This document shows, in pieces, positions 1 through 10,913 of a stretch of DNA of 64,000 bases. The notes beneath the pieces are model-generated. The model searched no databases. It saw nothing but the letters and a program-made list of their open reading frames with translations, and was not told the DNA's origin. The position numbers and the translations under genes are program-made. Location: positions 2,423,001 to 2,487,000 of the forward strand of contig JADLSH010000076.1 of the NCBI GenBank assembly GCA_016169945.1, in the 5' to 3' direction. The DNA is from Trachythela sp. YZ-2020. Taxonomy: Eukaryota; Cnidaria; Anthozoa; Malacalcyonacea; Clavulariidae. Position 1 is the first letter of the stretch; every line of letters starts with the position of its first letter.

Positions 1-379
1 ATTAAGTTATTTTAGTACTTGTTGACATCTGATTTTGCTTCAAGATATACTATAAGCACAGGGTAATCTTTGTCATGGCTAGTACAAATTGCATGAAAAT
101 GTTTTAAATTCTCATTAATAGCTAAGTATTTACTATTTGATCTAAACGTTTGCTTTAGGTTACAACAGTTAAATTTATTATTGTCACGATGTTTAAAGAT
201 TATCTAAAATTCTCAATCTCAACATTTTTCGCCCCGCCAATGACGTCAATATACATCAAACTGACATATCTTGAAAACAAGAAAAAGAGTAAAATTAAAA
301 CATAGTTTTAAGAGGTCTTTCTGATATTTATTGTCAATGTCCTTTAACACATCAAAGTATTGTTACCGATGTCATTTTG
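1..379. other. Unassigned AT-rich flank
   Basis: No coding signal is seen here. On the minus strand an AATAAA hexamer (plus-strand TTTATT at 327-332) lies about 50 bp past the stop codon of the neighbouring gene and could be its poly(A) signal. Confidence 0.4.
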
Positions 380-3300
380 TCAAATTTTTATATTTTTCAG
401 ATTCTTTCGAAGGGCCTTCTTCCTTGCTGCTTCTGTGGTTTGCATATGTTTAAATTGTTCAATCCAATTGGCTGCAAACGCATGCCCTCTGATATTTACC
501 CAAAGTTTTACACACATTTGCATCACATGACCAGACACGGACGAATTTTGCCCTGCAGTTGCTTGTTTCCAGTGTTCCATTGTAACTTTGTCCTTGAATA
601 CTGCATTTAGAACAGGCAGTCTAATATCTGATGAATTGGATATATTTCTGATGCATTCTTTTTTAAAATATTTTCTGCAATAACGTTCTACTGCTCGAAA
701 AAATAAGTAACTGTTATTGTTCAGCAAAAACAAACCCCCTCTATTTTGCTTTTCCACCCAACATTTAGTGTAGTCAAGAAATGTACGTGGGTTATCAACT
801 TCATTGCTCACTGCAATAGCATTCAGGCACTTAATTTTCTCATCATATCTTTGGTCATTAGATTTTCTTTTCATGCATTGTCTCTTCAACGAGAATGGCA
901 CAAAACCAGCAGCATATCGTAAAATATTCTCTTCAACAAGAGGTATCTTAGCTTCCTCAGAAATATCCGAATGTGATGGTACCCTTTGGCTACACTTCAT
1001 ACGTACAATTTTTTCAAACAGTTTTCGCATTAAGGTTTGGATGAAAAGTGCGCAACAAGATTGCTGCAATAGAGCTGGACATATATAAGAATTAAATTCC
1101 CTGACAAAATCAGGATTTGAACAAAGGATATGATATGCTTGCCACATCTTCTCACGTTGATCTGTCGGAACTTTCTTGGAATCCCCAGATGTGGCTGCTT
1201 TCCAAATTTTGGCTAGGATTGCGCGAAACTTTTCCACGTCACAAAGACCTCGGTTTTTTAAAAAACACTCAGCAATGGAAATTAGTTGAGGACCATATTG
1301 GGATCCTTTGATCTTGTTGAATGGATCTGATACAATTTCCATTATAGTTTCTTCCAATAGCTGCTCACCATCATTATATAATTTGGTAAGAGTGTAAATT
1401 GTACCAGAGTTTTTAGAAATATCCGATTCTGTATATATAAAAAACACATACACAATCAAGGCTAGGATAAATGTAGCCAACTCAGTAGCTTACTATGAAG
1501 TAGTCCAAAAAGTTACTCACATTTTCCATTTCTATAACTACTGAATTGTACTGTAATGTAATTAAAACTCGTCAGTGCCTGTCCATTACGTCAAACAAAT
1601 GTGTTTCAAACTGTGGATAAATATTGGATATTTGTATTTGCAGCTCATTGACTACAAAATTAAAACACCTCTAAAGGCATATCAACAAGAAACTTTTAAT
1701 ATTGAAAGATGGACAGTTTTTAATTTATATTATGTACAGTTAATATTTGTACAAAAATGAGTAGCTATTTATATTTGGTCTCAGATAATTAAGTAGCTCC
1801 AAGATACCCAATCAGTGAGGTGATGCACCTATCAATGTTAATTTAAGCCCCAGGGTGGGGAATCAATCCACGTGCAAAAGACCACCAAGGATGCTCTGTG
1901 GTTGGGATTTTGACAAAATAGGGGGATCTCAAGGCAAGGTTGAGAAATTTACCATACACACCATTTTAAAATCCAGAAAGACTGCCAGCTCTAGATTAGC
2001 TGGCAAGGAAATGGATGAAAAAATTAAGTCGTCAACTCTTTGCAAACCTTTTTTTGATATGCATATTCATATTTTTTATATGCATATTCAGTATTGTCAC
2101 ATCACTAGGAAACAATGCTCTTTTATAAATATTTATAACACGGTGGGGAGAACAGGGTGGGGAAGTTTGCACAAAAACTCCCAAAAAGTCAAATTCCCCT
2201 TCTCCATGATAGATGCATAACATCATAAAAAATAGCTATTTACATTTTCTGAGAATAATTTAGTATGTAATTTACCAGTAGTCTCTTTGACACTGTCTTT
2301 TGTTGGGTGATCATCCTGTTCTGATGATTCAAGTGCCTTGCCTGAAAATGAATTTAGTACCAAATTTTAGAAATTTATGTTATAATTGATTACTAAATTT
2401 ACTATGGTTAGTTAATGCAGCAATCAATTTATACTGTTAACATCCCCCCCCCAGGCATAGCCCAGGGCATTTGAAATTTTCGAAAACTTTGTGGTCAAAT
2501 TTCCCACCCTCAGGACAAAAATGCTGTTCAAATTCCCCACATACAAAGTAAAATTGATGGTCAAATGCCCCCACCCCCGGGTCATTCTGACCATAATTCT
2601 GTCAGTTCGAGTTTGGAATTGTGTGAAAACATATGCACTATGCACTGAATTCTGAAGCAACTCCAGCATTTTCCGGAGCCATTCTGTCATGTGAATGGTG
2701 TTTTCAGGGACCGCAGAGCAGGAGGGGGGGGGGCCTTGGCCCCCACAATAATTATTTAAGATTCCAAAATTTTCCTATTGGGGTTCCCCCAGCCCGCACC
2801 CCCCACCCCCCCTAGGAAGCTCCACCTTCGGCCCCCTCAATCCAAAAATTGCTCCGCGGTCCCTGGTTTTGTTGCTTAAAAGCATCTAAAGTGTACTCCA
2901 TTTTGATTTGTGAAGCTTTGTAACAGTCTCAGACCTCGTGCAATCTAGTGTGCCAAATCACATCTACTCTGTGGCCAAATGCAGTGAACTCTAGTCAAAT
3001 GCCCCACACGTCTTGTGAGTCAGCGTCAAATGCCCTATCCCAACAGCAGTACAAAAGGTCAAATTTCCCACTCCGGGAATAGAGCAAGGTGTCAAATGCC
3101 CGGGCTATGCTAGGGGCCAGGAGGGATGTTAACAGTATAAATTGATTGGCGCATAAGTGCACAATCACATATTGCATTTCTTTAAATTCCAATTCAAAAT
3201 AAAATATAGATGCGTATATTGACGTCTATAAACTAATTGATCTTAAATTCTTAATATATAAACTTCAGGTTTGAGACTTTGAGTTGGATGTTGAACTGTT

Positions 3301-3677
3301 GAAGTCTTGAAGATCATTGTCGGCTATTTATTTTTACTGATTTGTATACGGATTACAGAAACATAGCCAATTTTGTGAAGCAAGATTATTTAAAATTAAC
3401 TGTCTGAATGCAGCAATTGAGTTGTATATGACTATTAGCAGTACAACTGTTATTAACTGAACAGCGAACGTGTACATATTCAACTAGATTTTTAAATGCA
3501 GACAAATAAAATAACGTTTTAAATACCACTAATAAAAGTTTTTCGTTCAATTTCAGATGGTTCATCGTCTTCGCTATTTCTATCGTCTTCACTCTCGCTG
3601 TCTTGTTCAAAATCTATTTCAAATATCTCTTCCCAATCGATTTCTTTCTCATTTATCTCACTTGTAGCTTCCGCCAT
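380..3677 (-). CDS. Three-exon gene for an uncharacterised 421-aa protein
   Basis: Three exons can be joined in phase: 3677-3527 (ATG in the context AAAATGGCGG), 2341-2276 and 1428-380. Each junction has a GT donor and AG acceptor, and all introns are phase 1; total 1266 nt including the stop. The first 50 residues are very acidic (EEIFEIDFEQDSESEDD), suggesting a disordered or nuclear N-terminus. The large last exon is mixed charged and hydrophobic, with a Cys-rich stretch (LLQQSCCALF), a motif ILRYAAGFVPF and a basic tail (ARKKALRKNLK). I recognise no catalytic motif. A second, degenerate copy of part of the last exon lies at 1573-1660 on the other strand, which hints that this is a repeated, possibly transposon-borne gene. 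Both introns contain MITEs. The frame is intact, so it may be expressed. The exon structure is inferred from splice motifs and phase only. Confidence 0.6.
1573..1660 (+). pseudogene. Inverted fragment resembling the last exon of the 421-aa gene
   Basis: In the plus frame this reads VKQMCFKLWINI, close to VMQMCVKLWVNI in the last exon of the minus-strand gene 380-3677. The DNA also matches over about 50 bp. Downstream the similarity fades and no longer gene frame continues. It sits about 145 bp 5' of that exon, inside an intron and in the opposite orientation. Most likely a short relic of a second copy. Confidence 0.35.
1823..2218. mobile_element. MITE of the ATGCACCTAT family (copy 1)
   Basis: Starts ATGCACCTATCAATGTTA and ends with the near-inverse ATAGATGCAT. 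Inside are runs such as GGGTGGGGAA and the inverse AAATTCCCC typical of this family, which recurs at 7397, 10180-10352 and 47401-47657. It lies in the second intron of the gene 380-3677. No coding capacity. Confidence 0.55.
2421..3148. mobile_element. MITE with CAATCAATTTATACTG terminal inverted repeats
   Basis: The left end CAATCAATTTATACTGTTAA is matched inverted at 3129-3148. Subterminal sequences also pair (GGCATAGCCC/GGGCTATGC and GGGCATTTGA/TCAAATGCCC). About 728 bp, in the first intron of the gene 380-3677. A smaller element (2705-2865) is nested inside. No open frame of note; superfamily not assigned. Confidence 0.65.
2705..2865. mobile_element. Nested CAGGGACCGC MITE (hAT-like ends)
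   Basis: Begins CAGGGACCGCAGAGC and ends GCTCCGCGGTCCCTG, a 15-bp inverted repeat with one mismatch. The CAGGG start resembles hAT termini, but no exact 8-bp target duplication is visible. The interior is G- and C-rich. A related right end (GCGTGGTCCCTG) occurs near 59715. Confidence 0.5.
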
Positions 3678-4110
3678 TTTGAATTTTGATTTTGTTAAGT
3701 ATGAGCCCGCAAAATGTACAGGCCGCATCACGGACAGCACGCGCAAAACAATGGCGTTTCCAGTCCCTGTCTTCTGGATAGTCTATGGTTGAAGCTATCA
3801 TACATGGTCCTTCAACAAGTAATAAAATTGAAAGATGGTGGCATGATTTACACAAGAGATTGGAGAAGTAGTTTAAAATACAGTTAACACAACTGCTGCA
3901 AGATAGACAGTATGACCCGCACAACAGCTATTGGCTAATGTTAATATACCCATTATTCAATGTGAATGTGATATTTTTGTAAGCAACTGGAATTTCCACA
4001 GAATCCGTCACCATGACGATCTGTTGCTTCCCACAGGAATTCCAAAGCACATGTTTTCCTTCCCTGAGCACTATGGTTGAAATCATTGTGGTATCCCTGT
4101 AACAGAAGGT

Positions 4111-4299
4111 GTGTTACAAGAAGTGGCAGAGGTTTCAAGCTTACTTGACGACAATCCAGAAATTTACATCCATGATGAAAGAATTAAACATTCTTGTGAA
4201 CAGTGTTTACCCGAACCGTCTAACATTTGTTCAGCCAGAGCAAAAGATGCTTACCTATTTCTTAAACAAAATATTTACAATGACTGCAATTCAAATTAA
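4111..4299 (+). pseudogene. Possible transposon-protein fragment (EVSSLLDDNPEIYIHDERIK)
   Basis: A short plus-strand frame reads EVSSLLDDNPEIYIHDERIK, followed by C-x2-C and an alternating charged tail, then a stop. The composition looks protein-like, and the pattern resembles C-terminal segments I associate with invertebrate transposon proteins. I cannot name the family, and no flanking exon is evident. Recognition is weak. Confidence 0.25.
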
Positions 4300-4360
4300 C
4301 AGTAACTTTGTTTAATCTCTTAACTTTAATATCAAATACACATACCATTATTAATAAAAC

Positions 4361-4570
4361 CTTATGCTTCTTGTACTCTTCACTAGGTGCTTCCAAGCAT
4401 TGGCCATCAGGTGATTTGGAGGCAAACTGCTGGGTGATGTTCCTTGCGACTGCATGCATCTGCACCTGCTTTCTGGTGTGTCCCTCAACCGACATTCCCA
4501 AAGTGGTTTCCCAGTCACCACGCAGGTCAAGCAGATGGAAAAGTGCCACTTGTGAACTTTTCATCGTCAA
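4361..4570 (-). CDS. Candidate orphan exon, minus strand
   Basis: The minus-strand frame (LFHLLDLRGDWETTLGMSV...EEYKKHK) ends at a plausible donor (AAG|GTTTTA) at 4361/4360. The residue mix is protein-like, but no partner exon, start codon or known domain was found. It is upstream of, and on the same strand as, the gene 380-3677, but that gene has its own ATG start. Could be a relic or chance. Confidence 0.2.
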
Positions 4571-4829
4571 CTTGAAGCTTTATAGAGGAGGCGTTAACCC
4601 ACAGGCATTTGTGAACATCGAAATGTTCTAAGTTAAATGTGTATGCTTTTTGTGGCTTTATCAACTACCCAGACTCCAATGGACACAGACTTTGGACTGT
4701 AGCCGGAGCACGTGGACTACAAACAGCTGTAGGACTTGAAGTGAACTTAAGCAGGGACGAGTTCATATCAGACTTTGCTCGTTTTGGCATGATATCCTTT
4801 TCTGGTGTCAGTTTTGCCTTTTAGTTGTT

Positions 4830-5750
4830 CCAACTTCATACACAACAGGCCTCGGTCAGATGCTAAAATATCACAAGTGTTTTGTCAACGCTTAGTTTGT
4901 CGTAATCGTTGACCTTCAATTCTTTTCATGCCTACTCTTTTCTCAAATTCTGCCCAACTCTTCCTTCTTTTTAACATCTTGTTTTCTGTGTTTCATACTG
5001 TACTTATTCTAAGTTTCATTCACTGTGATTTTGTTGTGGCGCTTGGCCTTATATGGTTTCCTGCCAAACATGATGACACTATGGGTTTATGGGTATGCAG
5101 CATGATAAATGGCCTCATTTAAATAAAAATAATATTTTCCATCTAAATGAGAAATACCGGATGCAATATTTAGTAACTATATTATTTGAAATACAGTTAA
5201 ATTAAATTTAAAATGAATTTAAAAGTAAAAATAAGAACTGTTTAAAAATAGTATTTGTTCTTAAAATCAAACTACAATGCACAATAATATTAACTTCTGC
5301 AAAAATGGATGATAACGCTGGGCCACCATAGACTATATTTCATAGTCGCAAACAAAGTTTATCGGCAAAGAGAGTTTAGGTTTGATGAACATTTGTAAAC
5401 ACTTTGTGAAACATCTAAGGTTAAATCTTACATTAAATCCAAGCTTAACATGTCTATAATAATGTACCTACATTATATAGTTGAGCAATTGACAATTCTG
5501 TTATAATTTAAAAAAACTTTAATTCTTTACCATTTTGTACAAAAATATAAGAAAAATATATAACCGTATTGCGTGTTACCATGGTAAGAGTGATGCCCGA
5601 AATAATAACGTTTGGGAACTATAAATCTATAATTGTTTGGTTTAAACGGGCGAGGGGATTCTGCATGCATGTATTTCCAACATATGATATATGTTTACTT
5701 GTCATTCTTTTAGTACCCGCTGGGAATAGCTCACCCACCTTAACACCCTG
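4830..5750. other. Intergenic, nothing recognised
   Basis: AT-rich DNA with no coding frame, repeat family or RNA that I can identify. Confidence 0.4.
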
Positions 5751-5751
5751 A

Positions 5752-5965
5752 CCACTCAAGTCAATCTCAGCAACTAGACTCTGTACGTACGTAGCTCGGT
5801 TTGTTAGAGCGCTGCACAGGAATTGCAGAGCCGCATGTTTAATGCCCTGTCAGAGGGCCTAAGTTATATTTTTCGTAACTGCTCTGGCCTAGGTCCATAA
5901 AAACGTACCATATATATCTCCGTTGGAGTATTCCATCTACTAGCACCATCTACTAACTTTTTAGT
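5752..5965 (+). repeat. tRNA-derived SINE, degenerate copy
   Basis: Contains a decayed tRNA-like head (TAGCTCGGTTTGTTAGAGCG, then GGAATTGCAG), followed by the family tail: CATTTTTCG-like hairpin, CCTAGGTCCATAAAAACGTA and TATATCTCCGTTGGAGTATTCC. The same arrangement recurs at 7951, 8110, 11690 and 60167-60733. Confidence 0.6.
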
Positions 5966-6812
5966 TATACTTTCCCTTGCAAAAATGCCTTTTGACATAC
6001 AGATCAAAGCAGACCAAAGAGCAAAATACAGGTACAGCATCTCATTATTACTTAATATATAAGTTATGGAAGTTTCCCTATAGTATACTTATAGACTTTG
6101 AATGAATGTCCCTTGCCTTGTTCCTGTAAAACCACAACAGATAAGTGTTTGAATTGAAAGAGCAAAAATTCATACCGGCATATATACAATATCCTAGCTG
6201 TGTAATATATTAATATTATACAAAACTAAATCAACATGCAATAGCATATATCTTTTCTTTATATAGGAGTGGTATGCTGGTTGTGCAGTGAACAGGAACA
6301 CACCAGCATCAAGCACCCCCACAGACCTAAGCCAGGTCCCCACATTAAACTTCAATAACTGCACATTTAGGAATTTGAGTGCATAATATCTATTAGCAAA
6401 TGTACAATGGTTTTCACAGTTGAACAGTTTTCCTAATTAATTATTTGTTAATGTTATATTATTATCGAATTAATTATTTGCATAAATTATATAAACCTAT
6501 AAATTTTAATAATTGGATTAATTGTTTACTGATATATTATTAAAGTTTTTAAAACAACTCTGACTCAATTATTGTACAAATTAAAATACCATGCGTCACA
6601 GATTTATATAAACATTTAAGAAAAATAGATGTCTTAGAATGTTGCAATAGTTCCTAATGGAATGTGGCAGGCAAAGGGATACTGCAATGCATGTATTTCT
6701 AGTACTCTGTCTAATGCCAGACAATATTAGTCGTTAGTGGTAGGGTATACTGCCAGTTAATGGGTTAAAATTATGTCAGTTAGAGTTTGGGGTACATGTA
6801 TTGTTATCTTTA

Positions 6813-7049
6813 GATGGGGGTACACCTTCACAGCTTCTGTCAGACCATGGAAGAGAGTTTCTTGCCAAAGTAAATGATGAAGTTTACAAATAATTTGGAA
6901 TTAAGAGATCAGTCACCAGTGCCTATCATCCTCAAACAAATGGCATGGATGAAAGAACAAACCAAACTTTGAAACAACACCTGTCCAAACTTGTGAACAA
7001 GCATCAAAATTATTGGCATGACTTTTTAGAGGAAGTGGCTATTTTATAA
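6813..7049 (+). pseudogene. Retroviral-type integrase core fragment (Ginger/Gypsy-like)
   Basis: After an AG acceptor (TTATCTTTAG at 6803-6812) the frame carries SDHGREF, containing a catalytic Asp, and then SAYHPQTNGMDERTNQTLKQ, containing the catalytic Glu of the DDE triad. An in-frame TAA separates the two motifs. The first Asp-containing strand and the zinc-binding domain are absent. The matching GPY-like C-terminal piece is at 10364-10479. The motifs fit Ty3/Gypsy integrases and the Ginger DNA transposons derived from them; host-domesticated KRBA2-like genes share them. Inactive as it stands. Confidence 0.65.
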
Positions 7050-7396
7050 GGATTTATATAATTTGATTTTTGAATATTGTTTACTTCCTGCAATGCAGGA
7101 TCAGTTCCTCATTGGTCAGTTGATTCGTATTCAAATCACATACGGATTGTGATTGGTCAACTTTCATAGGAAGTGTATGAATATCTCGATGAACTTGAAC
7201 AAATGAATTGGTCTGCGCGAGGTAATGTATCGAATCAATATTTGAGGAACACTTCAATTTGGAACGACAGTAAATGCTGATTTGGCGATTGGAAGGTTGA
7301 TATTAGCAATTGCATATTTAAGTCACAATATCTGTGACGGTTCAGAAATTTTCCGAGATGCAAGCTTGATATGCATGTGCAACACATCACTATATT

Positions 7397-7500
7397 ATGC
7401 ACCTATCAATGTTATGCTCCATGGGGGGAGGCCGAGGCTGGCACCTAGTGGGGACATTTATCAATTCTTCGGAGCCCGGGGTGGGAACATTTGACACATT
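7397..7500. mobile_element. MITE of the ATGCACCTAT family (copy 2, left end)
   Basis: ATGCACCTATCAATGTTATG starts the copy, followed by GGGGGGAGG and GGGGTGGGAACATTTGAC. No right terminus is seen nearby, so the copy is truncated or interrupted. Confidence 0.5.
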
Positions 7501-7950
7501 TTAAACCACGCTTTTTGGTCGCACGATTACCGTTGACCAGTAAGTCTTGCATTCGGTTAGTCAACCACATAGAAGGCAAGTAGTATGGCAAGCAAAACAG
7601 GGGGAAATAGAATTGTAGACGAATTTCTGAAGGAGAAAACTTAGATTATGTTGTCGAAAATGTTATTGGTGAGTACTAAATTTATGAAATTGTATTTATT
7701 TTCTGTATATTGATTGATTTTGCATTCTAGAGAGTGTTATTAAAAACTTGCAGTTGTGTGTCATGCATCAGAGACACTGAGGGCAGGCCATATAAAAACC
7801 TTTTAAACATTCAAAATTATCAAGATATTTCAATCAAAATAAGCTGGACAACGAAAAAACTCTTAAACTTATTACTTATGATGAACTTAAAGAATTGGTA
7901 CCAGTAATTGGTGACAGGCTGTTGATGAAGAAAATCTTAAATCATTTCTT

Positions 7951-8055
7951 TCCGGAATCGCAGGGCTGCAGGTTCAATTCCTGCCAGAGGGCCTAGATTG
8001 CATTTTTCACAAAATGTAGATATATATTTCCGTTAGAGTATACACCTTCTACTAT
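7951..8055 (+). repeat. tRNA-derived SINE, 5'-truncated
   Basis: Starts within the anticodon-stem region (GGAATCGCAGGGCTGCAGG) and keeps the B-box GGTTCAATTCCTGCC and the TATATTTCCGTTAGAGTA tail of the SINE family. Confidence 0.55.
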
Positions 8056-8109
8056 TAGTCCTAGCGAATGAGATGCCGAGAAAAATCTTGATATTTACCC
8101 ATTTTCTGT

Positions 8110-8335
8110 ATACTGGCATCACTCCTGTCATATATACTGAACTTGCAGTTAATGCTCAGCAACTGGACTCTGTAGCTCAGTTGGTTAGAGCACTGCACCA
8201 GAATCGCAGGGCCGTAGTTTCAATTCCTGCCTGAGGGCCTAAGTTGCATTTTTCGCAACCGCTACTGGCTAGGTCTAAAAAATGTATATATATTTCCATT
8301 CGAGTATTCCATCCACAAACACCTTGTACTATGTT
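8110..8335 (+). repeat. tRNA-derived SINE, near-complete
   Basis: The tRNA-like head is at about 8165-8240, with A-box TAGCTCAGTTGGTTAGAG and a weakened B-box (AGTTTCAATTCC). It is followed by GCATTTTTCGCAAC and the TATATTTCCATTCGAGTATT tail, as in the 60 kb copies. Confidence 0.65.
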
Positions 8336-8471
8336 ACAAAGTACCAGTCAATGCTTCAAACATCTTCGTACAACTTCCCATCAACTATCACTGGGGAACT
8401 TTGTGGTGGAGTAGTCAAAGCAGCGCCAGTCCATAAAAAAAAATGCAGCTCAGCACTATGCAGATTTAAAA

Positions 8472-9437
8472 ATGATACAGGAACAAGATTGCACTGAACC
8501 AGCATTTATTAACTGCGAGACAAGTTTGCCAAAGACCATTGGATGCATCCGAGTCGACGGTGGTGGTGATGAAGGTCCTGCTCATGTTGAGGTGCAGTAC
8601 TGGTGGACTGTCAGACATATTGAACGAGCTAGTGAACTAACTATGGTAACTTCAAGAAACAGTGGGGCAAGCTATCGTAATAGAGTGGAGCTACAAAATG
8701 GCTGCCAAGCTTTGCACATGCAAATTTATTCATACCATCAACACTAAATGGCAGTTGTCTTAATGGGTCTGGGGGAATTGACAAGGACAATCTTGGAAAC
8801 AACTTAAATTCGGCCATATACATTTACATTAGTAGAGTCGATGGAGCTCCATGTGCATCAACCAGTATACATTTGTACAAAGGTCCTAAAAGCGAGGTGT
8901 ACCAGAAAGAGAACCATCTTGTCAAAATATTCATGAAGGGGAACAAGCAAGCCAAGAAAGAACTCATGAGAACCCATCCGGATCTATACGCTAAATTTGA
9001 AAGAGTATGGGGTGTTCGAGATATGCATCTGGTAGTGAGTTATCCTCTAAAGTATTTTTCCTTCGATGTTGTTACAAGAATGGATGTGTTCACCCATTAT
9101 GCTCAAAAGGTTGCCCACCTATAAAGAGTACCTGATATCCAAACGACCCACCGCTTTCTTTCATACCAGTCCCTACGCCCGACCCAAATCGTCCATTTGG
9201 TCAAGAAAGCTGTGAAGAGTGCAAAGGGAAATAGCAAGCGGGTCTAACTGTGATGAAGAAAGTGTTTGTAAGGAGTGTGGAATGAGCGAGCCGTCAGATC
9301 AATATGGTGATGTCAATAGTGACATTTTTTGGATTCAGTGTGATGGTTGTTACTCATGGTTTCACATTGTTTGTCGAGGACTACCTCCAGTATTTTCTGA
9401 TACATGGCTTTGTTACTTTTGCAATGAACAATGGTGA
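8472..9437 (+). pseudogene. Broken PHD-finger protein (transposon-like)
   Basis: Reading across frames, three protein-like segments follow in order. The first (8472-8710) has CIRVDGGGDEGPAHVEVQYW. The second (8720-9125, another frame) includes RVDGAPCASTSIHLYKGPKS and a Cys-rich CCYKNGCVHPLC. The third (9219-9437) is a PHD finger: C-x2-C, IQCDGCYSWFHIVCRG, LCYFCNEQW. Frames shift near 8710 and again near 9050 and 9200, so the gene is dead. I associate this protein type with repeated genes in cnidarian genomes but cannot name a superfamily with certainty. It lies between two integrase pieces on the same strand and may belong to the same transposon, since some Ginger elements are described with PHD fingers. 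That link is inference. Confidence 0.5.
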
Positions 9438-9440
9438 TGT

Positions 9441-10180
9441 TTAACTTTATAGTGCTTGTTCTGTAAATAGGTCATGTAATGTTACACATTAGACCCAGCT
9501 TATTTACTGGGACCGACGCAAACATATACATATTGCATAAATGGCTGCCAATTTAAAACTATTTTATGTGCATGCAGATATAGTTGCCAAACTGATCTCA
9601 TTGAAGTTATTTTGAAATGCAAAAAATGATAACAAGGTCAATTTATGTGCACTTTATAAGAATTTAAAATTTTCAGCTATTTAAAGAATTGGCTGTTTCC
9701 CGAAATTGTAACAAGTATGTATTGATAGTGTACAAAGTTGTTCATATTAACATGTTTGATTGTCATACTTAGTGTCGAGAAATATGTCAAATTTCACGCG
9801 GTACAATCTTGGATGCAGGAAAACCAGACTTGACACTTGGTATATAATAAGTTTTCATTGTTGTTATTTATAGTTAATATTTTAATAAAGGACCAGACTT
9901 TTGGAAACAAACATATACAGTAGATCTTAAAAGAATAGATTTATATTATATTAGGTTAACTATATTATGTTATATGAAAAGTTCAAATCAAAACTTGTGT
10001 CTTTGTACTATTATTATTCTCATTTTTTAATGGTTTTGGTGCCTTTTTACCAGCATACAGGTAAACTATACATTTTAATATATTGAAAAACTCTCAGCAC
10101 ACATTCTAATGCCACAGTCTAAATAATCATTTTAAACAATGCTGCTGTTCTATTCTTCACCAGAATTTGGTTTCTATTCT
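9441..10180. other. Intergenic, nothing recognised
   Basis: AT-rich sequence following the PHD pseudogene; no gene, RNA or repeat family that I can place. Confidence 0.35.
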
Positions 10181-10352
10181 ATAGTGTGGGGATTTGACAA
10201 TTCTTTATGTCCCAAGGGTGGAGAATTTTTCAATATTTGCCTGTATGTTGTTGCCCCATATTGGGACATTAGCTCAAAATTATCTTTAAAAGGTCTAATT
10301 CCCACCTATTGCCCGGCCTCCCCCATGGGGGCTTAATACTAATAGATGCATT
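10180..10352. mobile_element. MITE of the ATGCACCTAT family (copy 3, right part)
   Basis: Holds the G/C-rich interior (GTGTGGGGATTTGAC, GGCCTCCCCCATGGGG) and the right end AATAGATGCAT. The left terminus is missing. Confidence 0.45.
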
Positions 10353-10363
10353 AATGTTAAAAG

Positions 10364-10479
10364 GTAAAAGGCGTGAAAACCTTTGACAATAAAGTTGGTG
10401 ATGTGGAGTTTAAGAAACAAATGAAAAACATGTTAAGAAAAGGTGGAAAGATGGAGCCTATTTGGATGGGGCCATATAG
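10364..10479 (+). pseudogene. Integrase C-terminal (GPY-like) exon fragment
   Basis: Frame ending NMLRKGGKMEPIWMGPYR, then a GT donor (AG|GTACTA at 10480). RKGGK-x-MGPY is the post-catalytic module found after the core of Gypsy/Ginger-type integrases. It is 3.3 kb downstream of the catalytic fragment (6813-7049) on the same strand, so the two may be remnants of one gene. Confidence 0.5.
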
Positions 10480-10487
10480 GTACTAAT

Positions 10488-10532
10488 ATACACACATACA
10501 CACATACACACACTCACATACACACATACACA
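10488..10532. repeat. (CACATA)n-type microsatellite
   Basis: Imperfect CACACATA/CACATACA tract of about 45 bp, directly after the integrase fragment. Confidence 0.85.
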
Positions 10533-10913
10533 GGGTTGTGGGAACTATGTTCCTACACAACGTTATGGGAACGTGTGTTAATTATAAAAACATAGCGTGT
10601 TATGAGAACTGTGTCAAACACTTCAACAGACGGAGCATATGGGAACTTATTGTATTCCTAGCCAGAATAATTATTAGGCCATTAACTACATGCACATCAA
10701 GCATTTTGATAACTGGTATTGTTTGTTATCTTACAAACTGGTATTGTTTGTTATCTTACAAAGATCTCTGTGTGGTTATATAAATTAATGTAATCGGCAA
10801 TCAAATATTTATCAAGGCAATACTAATCATTTCAGTAGCTCAGGCTGATCGTGAGAAACAGTCCAGCAATGAACATCCACAGCAACTTATGATCTGATAA
10901 TTGGATTTTGCAG

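Noticed and set aside
804..1311. Plus-strand open frames opposite the 421-aa gene
   Set aside because: They are antisense shadows of the large minus-strand exon, with no independent signal.
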